Shown here: positions 12,901 to 25,450 of the stretch, one piece after another
Position numbering within the stretch: the first letter of the stretch is position 1
How the letters are laid out: every line of letters starts with the position of its first letter
Assembly (NCBI RefSeq): GCF_002775205.1
Contig: NC_036461.1
Coordinates: 11,693,015-11,757,014 of the forward strand
DNA length: 64,000 nucleotides
Reading direction: 5' to 3'
From: Xiphophorus maculatus
Lineage: Eukaryota > Chordata > Actinopteri > Cyprinodontiformes > Poeciliidae
Translations under genes and position numbers: made by a program
The notes under the pieces: model-generated
What the model was told of the DNA's origin: nothing
Database searches by the model: none
What the model saw: only the letters and a program-made list of their open reading frames with translations

Positions 12901-15900
12901 GTGCATGGTCCCGCTGCTGGAGCTCCAGGCTGATCTCTAGAACCCGCTGGCTCTGTTGGTCCATTTGCTCAAGGTGCTGTTGCCGTTCAGTGACCAACAT
13001 CAATGCAAAGGACTTTAGCTTCACCAGCTCCTCTCGCACTTTGGCCAGACGCTTGGAGTGCTCCTTCTCCTTCCTTGCTTGATAGGCTTTTTCGTTTTCA
13101 AGCAACCTCTTCAGTCTAAGAGAGAAAAAAACAATGATTTTGATGTTTTAATAACTTTTAATTTTAAGTATATACAAATGTAATTTTTAAGTTGTCATCT
13201 GTGACTATAACATGTTTCATTATGTCTGGATAGAACTTTTTATTTGTAATGCAGCATACACCCTGGGAATGTCTAATCAGCTACCACTCAAATTAAGTGA
13301 ATCTACCATTAAGACAAATTATTTCTAAAGATACAATTTCAACATGAAAACTTACAGTTTGAGAATAAAGAACATAGTGAAATGTAAAAATCTGCTCTAT
13401 TGCCCCCATTCCTTAGTGCTGCTTACCTCCTGCTGATAGGATATACACTCTGAACACAAACTGTGAGTGTAAGTTCTGCTAACAGCCCCCTCACCACGCT
13501 GTGGTCTTTTCTCTCAGCTTCTTTCTATGCTGCTCATGCCCAGCTTTCATACCGGGCACACTCCAACAAAATGCATGCAAAGCAGTTGCGTCTCCACTTC
13601 CAGGGAGACTCTAATACATTATTCAAAGTGAACAGTTTTTGCATTGCAAAATGAACCAAATTAGAACAGCCTAATTTGGTTCATAACACAACAAGGAAGA
13701 CAAGGTATCTTTAGCAAACACTGAAAGTTCAACTTAACTTGTGCCAGCACTTCAGTGCCAAGTCAGAACTTACCAACTAAAGATGATCTGCAAGCAAAAA
13801 AAATAAGATTGTTTGCCACCATCGTTATCACAGTGCTGAAAAAATGCTGAAGCCACCATTTCCTGCTGATTTTGTTACTGTGACATTCCAATAATGTTCT
13901 CAGCAGTATAAAAAGAAAAAAAAACTACAGCTAAGCTCCTCTGTAGAACCTGTAGTGAGGGGTGTAACCACATCTATAGATAGTGAAGTGTGTGACAGTG
14001 TGTGCTGCTCTGCAACGAACAAAGTACAGGGGGTGGATCTACTGTTTGCTTCATAGGAAGTGTTCAACAGAACTCCCCTCAGTTTTGCATGTTTTCCAAA
14101 AATTTTGCCACTATGAGGCCAATTCAAAAAGGTGCACCATTAAACAGAGTAAAAACATCAGCATTTTGTCCATGTTTGGCGAAATCAAGTTGTATCTCAG
14201 TGTAGAAAAATGTTAGGAGATCTTTTGCCAGAGTAGCACAGGCGGAAGAAGAGAATGTGTGCACTAGCTTTACTTCAGGGGAAAATTCAATAGCTTTCCC
14301 TGCAATGTTTTCCTCATATGTGATGAGGAAACCAGATAAGCTGAATGATTCCCTTGAGGTGAGGAACATCTAGAAAAGTACAACCAATCACCTTAGGTAA
14401 CACAATGCTTAGACTGTTGCCAGGCAGATTTATTTCTGGTTGTAGTATTCAGCAGAGTTGCATCTTTGTGAATAAATGCAACTCAAAACTAAACTAAACT
14501 TTTAAGTGCATTTATATCCTTAATCACCTGTAGTGCTTTTGTTCATACCCCTTAAACATGTCAACATTTTGTCACATTATGACCACAAACATCAATAAAT
14601 CTAACTGGGATTTTATTTAATAGACCTACTTAAATGGTGCATAATTGCAAAGAGAAAAGAAAATGAGACAAGGTTTTCAGAAATGGTTCACAAATAAAAA
14701 TTCAATGAGTGCTGTGTATAAGCACACAGCCCCCTTAATACTGATTTATAAATCAGCATTTAATTTCTGTATAAGAATGGCTATTGGCCTCTGATGGTTG
14801 TTAGAGAAAATTGGTGGGGAAAAAAGCACTGTGAAAACCAAGGAACACAGTAGACAGGTCAGGGAGAAAATTGTTGAGAAGTTAAATCATGATTAGATTA
14901 TAAAACAATATCCCAAGCTTTGAACATTTCAACGAGTAATGTTCAATTCATCATTTGAAAAAAATGGAAGGAGTACAGCACACCTACCACCATGTGACTG
15001 TCCACCTAATCTAATAAGTTGAGTAAGGAGATCAAAACTCAGAAAAGCAGTCAAGAGGTCTAAGGTAACTTTGGAGGAGCTACAGAAATCCACAGTTCAG
15101 GTGGCATCATCTGTTATTGGGCTTAACTATCAGCTCTGCCCTCCAGCAATCTGTGTCTTATGTGAAAGTACCATGAATAGAATCATTATTGAGAAAAAGC
15201 CTTAACATATTCAGTTCACCACAAGCCATTTAGCAAAAATGTGGTGGAAAAACTAACACTGCACATCACCCTGAACACAGCATTTCCACAGCAGAACGTG
15301 GTGGTGGCAGTGTCAGGGTATGGGAATTGCTTTTTTTTTCATCAGGGATAGGAAAGCTAAATATAGGGCAATCCTGGAAGACAAATTGAAAGTCTGGAAA
15401 AAGAGATGGACGTTCCACTTCCATCAGGGAAACATTAATCAGACAGCCACTACTACAATGGAATGGTTTAGCTCAAAGTATATTTATGTGTTAGAATGAC
15501 CTAGTCAAAGTCCGGAAATAAATCCACCTGAAATTTTCATTTGACATTCAGTCAAATTGAGCCTGAGGTATTTTGCAAAGAAGAATGGATAAATATTTTA
15601 GTCTCTATAAAAAGTAAAGCTGGAAATGCCTTATATTTGTAAAGAGAGCAAAAATAAGTTATTACAAATTAACAATAATTCTTTTTTAATTTTAGATTTT
15701 AAAAGCCATTTATCCTTTTCTTTCCACTTGCACTTTATCACTAGGCAAAATAAGTTGTAGCTTTTGTTGCCAGTTAGGATTACCAACCCTGGCTAATGCG
15801 CCAGTTGCCATGTAGATTTGTGCTGCTCATAAAATTCATACTTACACGGTGAGATGGGTGAGATGGGTTTTAAATTTAAGGAATCGCCAGTCTAAACTTA

Positions 15901-18900
15901 CTGTCCTGGAAGAGGCTGAAGCAATGATGTCAGTGCTATCTGAGACTAATGGTCAGGTCATTAAAAGAACTGTGGTTTACTGTTGCTATGAAAGAATTAC
16001 CTGCTATGGAATATTAAAACACTAAGAAGGGAAAGTATACATTCATAAACCTTGTTTAAGCAATAAGCAATTTTATTTGAATACTTTTAAAATATTTTTG
16101 GGGGCTACATAGTTATTGTCAAATAATGATTTCAATATCTTAGACAACTGTGTGCGTGACACAAACGGCAAACACAGGTGTGATCCACATCCTGGCATGC
16201 ATTGAAAAACATTCTTTTAAATCACAAAACAACATTTCATCTCACGTTCCCTGGGGAATTTATTCAGAGGAACTGCTTGCTTCTCTCTTAGCCCCCCCCC
16301 CCAAAATTTTAATATTTATAATGACTTGTCCAAAAGAAAAACTTTGGATGTGAGGAATAGTGTACTATAATAAAGCGGAAGTTGTGCAATTTTTTGTTTA
16401 AGGATTAAGGAGGTTAGGAAAATTTTTATTTCATTTGCGTGAGTCTGAAACTCCTTTCAGCTGTAGCTGTCTCTTCTGTCAACCCACATACATTCCATCT
16501 TAGAGATGTTCACATCCTGACACATAAATTGCTCTGTTGTCTGAAAAGGCATTAATGGCTGACGGCTACCACTCAGAAACAGCTCCCTCTATGCCCAATC
16601 ACTTCATTCCTCCAGATGCTTGGCACAAAACCACTAACCTTCTTTCTTCACTTTCAGATGTCTGGTGAGGAATATGTTGACAAGTGTGAGACCGTGATGT
16701 TCTCTTGAGAGCAAAATGTCAAAACAGAAATTAATGATTGAAACATGTTCTTGTCTCAAACCTACTGAATCTGTTTTTCAAGCCCATCTTTTGACATAGA
16801 CTCAATTAAGTACAACATTGAGTTTTTGGACTGCACTTTGGAATTTTTTCTCAAAACCGAACTGAAAAGAATTTTCCACATTTTGACTTTGACTTTGGAG
16901 CTTTTGTGATGCTTAAGATACGGAGAACTTAAATAGGGCATATCTGGATGGACAATTCTGATATTTCACATAAAAACATAAACTAAAAACATAAGATGAC
17001 CAATTAGTCATTATTTATTAAAAACTGAAAGATTTAATTATAATCCTTAAACAATTAAAATTATTATGAATTGATATATAATTTTACGGGATTAATTTAT
17101 CTGTTATTGTGGAATTTTTGACCTGCCTCATTGAAACTATCGTTAATTATAGAAAACAGCTATAGTCAAGTTAATACAACAAGCAAAGGAACAGTAGATG
17201 AGACTGTAACTCGGGACTAATCCATTCTATTTCTACAGCCTCTTCACTTTGAGAATAACAGAAACCAACCTCTGCAAGAATGAGACCATTTTATCCACAG
17301 ATTGGTTTGATACTTGAACAACATTATAAAAACACATCAGTCAGCCATTTTGGAGTATTGCATTTAACAATTGTTGTATCTACATGACAGGGACGTTTAT
17401 TGTACAGTCTTGTATTTTACAGTTTTCCCGTATAAATGTCACCCCCTGCTGGCCAACAGTAAGAATTTCAGAAACCTATTCTGGTCTTTGGAAACTATTT
17501 TCCTTTAGCAACATTGTAGTCAGCAAAACAGTCTCAACCTTGATAGATTGCAACATTTTTGCTTGCTATTATAATATAACACATTTTATCAGGAACTTGC
17601 TGCTGTGTTTAGTTCCCAAAGCCCCACCCATGATGTCAAGGATTATTTTGTAATTTAGCTGCATATAACACTGCTATACCTAAAGATAAAGTTGCTTATC
17701 TTTATCTCTAATCATTCTTTCTATTTACTTGTAAAATATGTAGGTTACTTCAGATTTCAATTTGTTCACATTTTACTTAAATTGAAAGAATGTCAGTTAG
17801 GCACAGTTTTGTATTCTTTATAAATTACACTTTTCCAGTATCTTTAAATAACTCTAAATTTTGTGGTGGGGAGGGGGGAGGGGGGGTATCACTGGTCCTG
17901 CGTTCTCATTCTGCATTTCCAGCTTTCCAATAACTTTTTTTTTCTATGAGTTTTGGCTCCTGATTCATTTCTATCTTTACGTGATAAAGTGTTGACATTA
18001 TCCACACGTGTGTGCCAAGCATCACAACAAATTTCCTCAATATCATTTATTGCAGGGTTAATTTTGCCTGAAATGGGAACTGCTTAGCTTCAGTCTATAT
18101 TTTCCCCTTTCTCAAAGAAGAGATTGTCCAAAGTGCTACAAGTGGATTATTTGACTATTATTCTTTCACTTCTCTCATACCTGTTGTACATCTGAATTCT
18201 GTCTATAAGCTACTTAGCTGTAGCAATGACTGCATAGCAAAACTTTTATTAACCTCTAAATATAGTTACAATGTCTCCATCTCTCAAAGTGGGAAAGTAG
18301 ACAATAGTGTCTGATTGAGATTTTAACAAGACAGAGCTTTCATCTTTAAATTGTTTTAATTAGAAGGGCTTTAATTCACAAGAAGACTCTATCAAATAGT
18401 TTCTTTGAGCTCAGTGAAACCTTAACATGAATGTTAAGGTTTCATCCTTATTTGGAAGTTGCTTCCTCAGTCAACTCCTCGTCAATTTCGACTCTTTCCA
18501 GGAGGCCTGTTCCTGAACTTGGTAAGGATGTCACCTTTTATTAATTCTCTTATCTGTTCATCTCCTCCCTGCATCCACTTTCTCATCTTCTTTGTTAACC
18601 TGACCTCCAGTAATCTCATCCTCTCGGAAGCCACACATTTCAGCTTGGCGAAGATATCTTTCACACATTCTCAGATGTTCTGGTCAGTTGAGGTGTATGA
18701 CCATATCTTGTTATCGCTGCAGTTGTGCCAAACTTATTTTTAGAGTGGAAATGAGACATTGCACTCTCAATTATTCAGAGCTAGGAATACTGTTTTTTTT
18801 TTGTTTGTTTGTTTTTTTTAAGAACCTCTGATTTGAAATTCCCTTTAACTTTATCCCTGACCTGATCTGTCTGAGGCCATCACAGGGTGAAGCCTTGAAG

Positions 18901-20350
18901 AATTCATTTATTTTTGGTTTAGAGACTTTTTTGAGGGGCACAGACAGGAGGGCTGAATGCATATGCATGTCACATTTCTTTAATTTTGTTTTGAAATATG
19001 CCAAAACCATGTTTGTGTTCCTTCTACTACACTACTTTGTGATGGTCCATCAGATTAAAATCCTGATAAAATACAAACATTTTTAAAAAATAAATAAATT
19101 CAGTGAAGCTTTTCGTTTCGTTTAAACCATCCAATGTCGACCTCAGCTATCTCAGTCATGGTACGCAGTTGTTTCCTCTCTGCCCTCACCTTTCTCTTTC
19201 CTGCTCCAGGAGGTTTGTGAAGTCATCGCTCTTATTCATGTAGTCAACATGTTTGTGTTTCTCTATTTCCAGCTCATGGACGGTGCGGCGGTGACACTTT
19301 TCAGCCAGCAGCAGTTGACCCAGCATCCGCCGGTTTGTGTCCTTGTGCTTCTCCTGCAGACGTTTCAGCTGAGACATGAACACAAAGCAGGTTATGAGAG
19401 AACAGTTATTAGTTTTAAATCAGGAGAAAATTCGTACTGAAATTTATTTAAATTTACTCTTAAATCAAAAGGTTTTGTCAGGTTCTTTATCAGCAGAGTT
19501 TTAGAAGAATCCAAAACGCAAAATACAAGTTTAATGAAATATAAAGAAATCATTCCAACCTCAACCATTGGCTTTTGATAGACACTGTGATTATCCGGCT
19601 TTGTGCCGGTGATGAAGCTGTCCCTCTGTAGTGCTTTGAGGGCTGAGGCAGGTACGGCACATCCGTACTGTGACTCAAGGGTTTCTGGACTAGTTTGTTG
19701 GGATTTTAGCATGAAGATTACATCTTCCCTGGCCTGAAAACAAACAGATACAAACATAATATTATATTTTATTTCAGTCTATGCAATGAAATACATTTAA
19801 ACACTTGCATTTTTTTCTCAAAATAAATCTGAAACAGAGCATATTTTCAGGAGCGTATCTTTTACCTGTGGTTTCTTTAGGCATTTTAAACTGCCATTTT
19901 CAACCACAAGATAGAGCTATTGTGCTAAAATTGCAGTGCAATCACCTAAAATGAATGCATTCAACTACAATGACATTTCCAGGTATGTTGTTTGTTGCCA
20001 GCTTTGTAAAGTTCTCAGATTGCGCTCCAGCTCAGATACACAATGAGAAAAACAAAGAGATGTCCTACCTGAACTTCACCCTCCATGATTCCCAGCAGTT
20101 TCAGCAGATCCTGTTTAGACAGATCTGTGATGATTCCTGTTTTGTCTCCAGTCTCTGTGGAATCCAACAGCAGCTTCTCTTTATCAGAGATCACTTCAAC
20201 CTCGTCCTCACCTTCCTTCTGCTGAACTTTGGCCTTCAGGGTCTTCACAGGCAGACCCACGTCCTTTTCTTCATTTATGTCATGATCACCTGGTGGAACA
20301 CCAAGGACGCCGTCGTTTTGGCTTTCCACCCCATTGCTTTTGGACCTCAT
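9924..20350 (-). CDS. filip1: Filamin-A-interacting protein 1 (5 coding exons, 1215 aa)
   Basis: FILIP1 binds filamin A, promotes its degradation and restrains migration of cortical neurons; it is also expressed in muscle. Coding exons in transcript order are 20350-20069, 19733-19560, 19368-19190, 13115-10310 and 10130-9924. Splice phases agree throughout and give 1215 codons plus TGA, close to the human length of 1213. The N-terminal CortBP2-type region includes [18 protein letters not shown] and [13 protein letters not shown]. It is followed by continuous heptad-rich coiled coil (about residues 160-760) encoded mostly by the single 2806-nt exon. Next come KSWIPWMRK, the [12 protein letters not shown] motif and a Ser/Thr/Pro-rich tail with SPVTITT and [14 protein letters not shown] segments. 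The last exon encodes LTRIPMSK and ends HNGGKL. The start ATG at 20350 opens [10 protein letters not shown], as in human. FILIP1L is the alternative paralog but fits the C-terminus less well. Confidence 0.96.
13651..13684. repeat. Perfect 14-bp hairpin in filip1 intron
   Basis: ATGAACCAAATTAG at 13651-13664 pairs exactly with 13671-13684 across a 6-nt loop. Confidence 0.95.
14540..15750 (+). mobile_element. Decayed Tc1/mariner-like transposon
   Basis: The left part carries the teleost Tc1 signature: CATTTTGTCACATTATGACC, then a conversion of the usual TTTTATGTGATAGACC segment, then GGTGCATAATTG. Further in, the remains of a transposase appear on the plus strand: GGTGGTGGCAGTG at about 15300, and CCTAGTCAAAGTCC at about 15505, which corresponds to the W-P-S-Q-S-P-D-L-N-P region. 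Stops and indels break every frame. Boundaries are approximate. Confidence 0.75.
18415..18444. repeat. Perfect 14-bp hairpin (2-nt loop) in filip1 intron
   Basis: TGAAACCTTAACAT at 18415-18428 pairs exactly with 18431-18444 around the dinucleotide GA, a near-continuous 30-bp palindrome. Confidence 0.95.
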
Positions 20351-20355
20351 CTTCC
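20351..20355 (-). other. filip1: filip1 5' UTR start of the ATG exon (splice acceptor)
   Basis: On the minus strand a pyrimidine-rich run ends in CAG at 20358-20356, just five bases before the ATG. The initiating exon is therefore spliced to an upstream non-coding exon. Confidence 0.7.
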
Positions 20356-20507
20356 CTGGATTGAGGATAGAAGAAGAAGAAATTTTGTTGGAAGAACATA
20401 TTTACCTTATTATTCCCACATATTTATTTGTTTCTGAAACTTTCTTTCCTTTTCATGCTTTTGGTATTTTGTTTTTTAACTTCAGATCATTTCATATAAA
20501 CACATTA

Positions 20508-21190
20508 CTTTAACGTTTTCACATTTTGTTATGTTTAAACTAAACTTTAATGTTCTCTGTTAATTCTGAAGAAAATTATTTCTATTGCATGATGATGCCT
20601 TTACCCTGTTTCACCATGGGAATAATGTGTCAGCCTTCTACCAAATAGTATTTTAGTTTAGGCCAGAAGGTTTTATTTGGGTTTCATTTTATTTTCACAA
20701 CCATTACCAACATTTCTCGTGGCTTTCTTTCAGTAGTAACTTTCTTCTTACCACACTCAACAAACAAAAAAGTTTGTAGAATGTGAATCTCTGCAGCTTA
20801 TTCAGAGTTACCTCAGACCTCTTAGCTACTTACCTGGTTAATGCTGCCCTATCAATTTAGATACATGGCCATATCTTGGTAGGTTCAAAGTTGTCCCTTA
20901 CTCTTTCTGTTTTCAGAAGACGGATTAAACGGATCTCTGTGAGATATTCCAGGTTTAGGATCTTATTTTATAAGCCATCCTTCCACAACCTTCCCTCTGA
21001 CCTCACCACCGTGTCCTTTGGTGCAGGTCTGTCTCTAATTTGATCACTAAAATTTTCTAACAAACCCAGAAAACCCTTACACAATGACTTCATTTATACT
21101 GCAACACAAAATTAGGCTCTCTTTACTAATTAGGACTAATTGGTTGCAATGGATTTTATTTTAGAAGCATCAATGTAAATGGGGATGAAT
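20508..21190 (-). mobile_element. Decayed Tc1-like transposon (transposase on minus strand)
   Basis: The plus strand reads as the reverse complement of a common teleost Tc1 family: GTTTCACCATGGGAATAATG, TTAGGCCAGAAGG, CTCTGCAGC followed by CAGAGTTACC, and a block beginning ACATGGCCATATCTTGGTAG. Near the right side it reads TTACTAATTAGG followed by AATTGGTTGCA. Frames are heavily broken and the ends are approximate. Confidence 0.75.
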
Positions 21191-21829
21191 ACATATTGTA
21201 TGCACATGTAATTTGTTTAGAAAATTGTGTATAACAACAGTAAAACTATTATTACATAAACAGAGGAAAATGTATGGTGCCAATAAACTGTTCCTTGAAG
21301 TACTGTACATTTTTTAATAAAAGTAGATATAATTCACTACCTACCTTTGAACATTATAACATGCAAAAAGGTCAGTCTGAGTCAGTTGTTCTCATTATTT
21401 TATTGCATTGTCACAATTTACAGAGAGCTTTATGACTTTGGCCTCAAGTAACTTCCTCACAAAACTCCCTATTTGCAGCCTGGTTGACCTACTTTTAACC
21501 TAATGACAAACACACATATTACTTAGATGCAACCATGATGTAAATATCAGATAGAATCTTTGTTCTATCTCTGGCATAAAGATTTGTTTGTGTGTTGTTG
21601 GTGTCCAGTCAGTGTGTAACTGTTTTCTTTATGCATCAAATCAGCTCACAAGATTTGTGTTTCTCGTGTTGAGTGTTTTTAATCTGGAAGTGATTCTGTG
21701 ATGCTCATGAGTCCTATTTGCTGACAGGAAAACATTTTGTCTGAATCTTGAGAGTAAATCAAGTAACAAGAAGGTCTAAATAAATTTACCTAGTCTCTTG
21801 TCTCAGTTCTCAGCCTGTTGGGGTTTTGC

Positions 21830-22752
21830 TACAGTTGAAACCAGACACTTACCTACACTATTTCCACCTCAGTGTGCCTCTTGTCCACCTCAGCACCATG
21901 GGGAAAAGAGCCTTCTCTTACTCTGCTCCCCAACTCTGGAACGCTTTTCCCCCTGACACCCATAAGACTGACTCTCTTCTGACCTTCGAAGCACAACTCA
22001 AAACTCATGTGTTAGAGTTAGCCTTCTCACTCTAATTGTGTAGTTATTTTGTGGTTTTATTTCTCGTAGCCATCTCTTTACTGTTTAATTTGTGTTTTTA
22101 ATGTTTTAAAGTGTCCTTGGGTGTTTTAAAAGGCGCTGTCAAATAAAATGCATTATTATTGCTATATGGAAAGAAACATGCATTTTTTCATGTTGTCTGA
22201 CCTGAAATATGCACCAATATGCATATTTTGGACCAAAGCATGCTCATCTCTTGGATACAGAATCTGTTTCCTTCCTGAAGATGACTGGACATTCCCATCT
22301 TGTTTGCACCTGCGTATAATAGTTTGTACAGCTGAATGAGGCAACTTGAGGCCACTGAAAATTGCACCCAAGAATGAACCCAATTTATGATTTCTATTGA
22401 CTTTCCCATGATGTTACACAAGGACGCAGTGTGTTTCAGGTATGCCTTAAATTACATGTCTTTAATTAACTCAGATGTTATCAATAAACCTATCAGAAGC
22501 TTCCAAAGATGACATTAAAAGAGTGGAACTGAGTGATATTAGTGTATTTAAACTTTTGACTTTGAACAAAGTTGCAAAAATTGCTACAGAAAATCTCTCT
22601 TTCATTGTTCTGGCATTTAACAAATAGAAATAAAATATCTAATCTTAATTTATTTAAAAGGGAAAAGTGTATTCTAATTTCATATCAGAGTGTAGAAAAA
22701 ATGCTTTTGTGTCTTTTTATTTAGTGTATGTAAACTTCTGGTTTCAACTGTA
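21830..22752 (-). mobile_element. Tc1-like element with TA-flanked inverted ends, interrupted by an L2 LINE tail
   Basis: The left end begins TACAGTTGAAACCAGA at 21830. The right end at 22722-22752 reads in the opposite sense as TACAGTTGAAACCAGAAG. Both carry the TA target dinucleotide. On the minus strand from 22409 downward the N-terminus of a Tc1 transposase is readable in two frames: MGKS, then GLKLPHSAVQTIIRR, then YPRDEHALVQN. The catalytic DDE region is absent. Its place is taken by an L2 retrotransposon fragment (21862-22165). Confidence 0.8.
21862..22165 (+). mobile_element. 3' end of an L2-type non-LTR retrotransposon
   Basis: The plus frame encodes GKRAFSYSAPQLWNAFPP and then FEAQLKTHVLELAF. 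This is the characteristic C-terminal tail of fish L2/CR1-like ORF2 reverse transcriptases. It is followed by the typical 3' tail GTGTCCTTGGGTG, AAAGGCGCTGTCAAATAAA and a TTATTATT-like end. Only the 3' truncated end is present. Confidence 0.85.
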
Positions 22753-23177
22753 GATATACCTTTAACATTTTGTCAGTTTTAAAATCTTATTTAAATCTAG
22801 TTCAACAGCTGAATTCCTTAGCATCCAAATTTAATGAAATACCACACCTAACCATTGGACGGGCAAGTGACCTTCCACTGCAAAGAGTGTAAAGGAAAAC
22901 ATCCTCAAATACGCACTTAAAGTGTCAGCTCAGAATTTTTGTCATGAAATGTTGTTAAAAGTGGTTAATATTTTACCCGTAATAGATAACCTACGTTATA
23001 AATACAGATGACCTGACTTAGTTTTGTATTAGACAACTACTCTATCCAGAAACACTTGCAATGCTATGGTTCTCAGTACAAGTTCACAAAACAAGATAAT
23101 TGGTGGCTGCTGCCTAACTTTATTTTACGTGCTTATCTGGATTTATATTAAATAAAGACAATGGGAGACTTAGCCAC

Positions 23178-23271
23178 TCAGGTGAGATATTAACTGCTAA
23201 TAATCATTTACAACAGCTCATTCAGGTGACATATTAACTTCTTATACTTATTTATAACAGCTCACTTCAGG
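23178..23271. repeat. 44-bp tandem repeat, just over two copies
   Basis: The units 23178-23221 and 23222-23265 both begin TCAGGTGA and contain ATATTAACT and ACAGCTCA. A partial third copy (TCAGGG) follows. The two full copies differ at several bases. Confidence 0.85.
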
Positions 23272-24942
23272 GATCCTCAGCTGCCCCTTTAAGTGAGCAT
23301 ATTTGAATGACAAGAACATGTGCTCACTCTTTAAAAGTAATTTTACATGTGACACCTACTGATTATTGCTAGTCCACCAAAGCATCCTGCCTTTGCTATC
23401 AAAATTTCAACAAGCTTATGTAAAGTCAGGAATTTTCCCAAAAGAACATGCATAACATTTAGGCTGACCTCTTCCACTGGTTGAAATGTCAGGCAAATTT
23501 TAAAGCATTCTAAAAACTACGAGAATAAACTAAAGAGGAAGTAGACTCCTTACTTACAATCTCAAACAGATTAAAGGGGAGTCTTTCACTACTTTTTAGT
23601 AATTCAAGGGAAATGTTTATCTTTCTGTGTGAAAGTGGTCAAGGAAGTTAAGAAAGCAATGAAGTTTAATGATCCTTGGAGTACAACTCTTCTAATTTCA
23701 CCTGTTTTCAGTTAGCGTAACCCATGCACAAGACTTGAAAGGATGCTTTGCAACATTGCTTGAGTCTTTCACTTCAAACTGTAAAAAAGAGGGAAACGTA
23801 CACCTTAACTCCTCAATTACTGTCTTTATGTCAGTCCTGGGAGGTTAGTAGGTTCACAGTGGCTTCAAGAAGATTTGCTCATAGCTCGAGATTAATTTCA
23901 GTCTCATATTCCTAACTATAACTATTAGTTTCAGCTACAGGCTAGTTTACATTGCTTCTAAGGTTGTAGCACACCAGTTTGTAAAAGGTGTTGGTAGCAG
24001 AATTCATGTCATACCAGGGAGTTTGAATCATTCCCAGATAGAGCAGGGTATTAAAATGGTCATGTGTAATCAAATGGGGAAACGTGTGTTGTAATGTCAC
24101 CCATTTGGGCAAAGTGCCCCAGCACAAGCAGCAAAATTCCTGATGCAGGCTTGGAAACTTTATGGTTTATTTTTAGTTTGTGGAATAAAGCCAGAAATAT
24201 GCAGAAGAACTACTGTAACAGGCCATCTCACTTTGCAGGGTCACTCGTTCAGCAAAGCAAGCAGGGCAATGAGTTGGTTGTAACTGAGAGCTATAACAGT
24301 AAAAGTTAATGTTCAATGCTGTGTACAGTAAAACTTCAAAGAACAAATAAATGGAATGTTCCTTTATCACACAGGCTTTTCTTGCAAGACATTTTTAACA
24401 CATTTATCGTCCAACAAATCATTGTGATCAATATCCCTCAACTGTCTGATCCATCTTGATTGGTCATTGCATTCAAGAAGCATAGGGATTTCTATGCCTC
24501 ATGCTGCCTGCATTCCAGTCTGGCATGCCAAACTCCCAGTTGTCTCTGTAGATTATAAAGCAGAGCCTCTAGAGTCCAGTCCAACCCACCAACAACACAA
24601 ATTCATGGCATCTAAATCATTGCCACAGCTGACTAGCTAGCAACTAATGCAACTTTAGTTTGAAAGAAGTTCCTAAAATCCATCAAAAGACTACGATCAA
24701 GACCTGAGTCTAAATTTAAAATGAAACCCAGATCTATAATGAGGTTGGTCCCAAGTTCAGCTGTTACATACAAGTATTTTTATATATGTGCCCCACCAAA
24801 GCACGTGCCTAAAATCCAAGGCTTAAAAAAGGAAGGCTTGCTAACAGTTGCTAAAAAAATTTGTTTGCTCCTAATTTTAGTTTACTTTTAAACTTGTTTA
24901 TGCATAATTTGATAACTACATCACAACTTTATTCTGTGCCAG

Positions 24943-25450
24943 TTACAGTCGAAACCAGAAGTTTACGTACACTGAGTAAAACGACATACCTTTCTTATTT
25001 ACTGTCTGAAATTAAATCAGACCAAATTTATCTTGTTTCAGGTCAGTTAAAATAACTATACAGTAATTGCTAGTAAACAGCAAAAGTCAACTGACTTTGA
25101 AAGTCAAAAAATTATTCACCACCAAGAAAAGTAGCTGAAAGAATTTAACATTAAGAATAAAAATAATATTTAGTTGATGTTGTTTGGTTGGATCACAACC
25201 ACAATCATATCAAACAAGGAAAAGAATGAGATTTCCAAGTGAGTGCGTGACAGTGTGGCCCATTTAAGATGTTCTATACCGAGAAAAAGAAAAACACAAA
25301 AATCTGCCAACATGTGGGAATTTCAATCAAAATTCTGGCTTAGGATGAGAGAGAAAGCTCCAAGTCAATCCACCTGAAAATCAAGCGCATGCAAGGATGA
25401 AGCCTGTTCTTAAAGCTTGGTGGTCATCTGCTTTGCCAAGACTTCCAACA
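24943..25450 (+). mobile_element. Left end of a decayed Tc1-like element
   Basis: The sequence TACAGTCGAAACCAGAAG followed by TTTACGTACACTGAGTAA is close to the terminal inverted repeat of the 21830-22752 element. A typical sub-terminal sequence follows (AAATCAGACCAAATTTATC, CAGGTCAGTTAAAATAAC). No matching right end was found, so the end coordinate is a guess. Confidence 0.55.

Larger units (their letters stand above)
13116..19189. other. filip1: filip1 intron between coding exons 3 and 4
   Basis: A 6-kb intron holding a decayed Tc1-like element (14540-15750) and two perfect hairpins (13651-13684, 18415-18444). A minus-strand open segment at 18664-18482 is Lys/Arg-rich and matches nothing I know. 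The rest is AT-rich and unremarkable. Confidence 0.6.

Noticed and set aside
18482..18664. Minus-strand Lys/Arg-rich open segment in a filip1 intron
   Set aside because: It has no recognisable domain, no clear splice borders and no support for inclusion in filip1, whose flanking exons join in phase without it.
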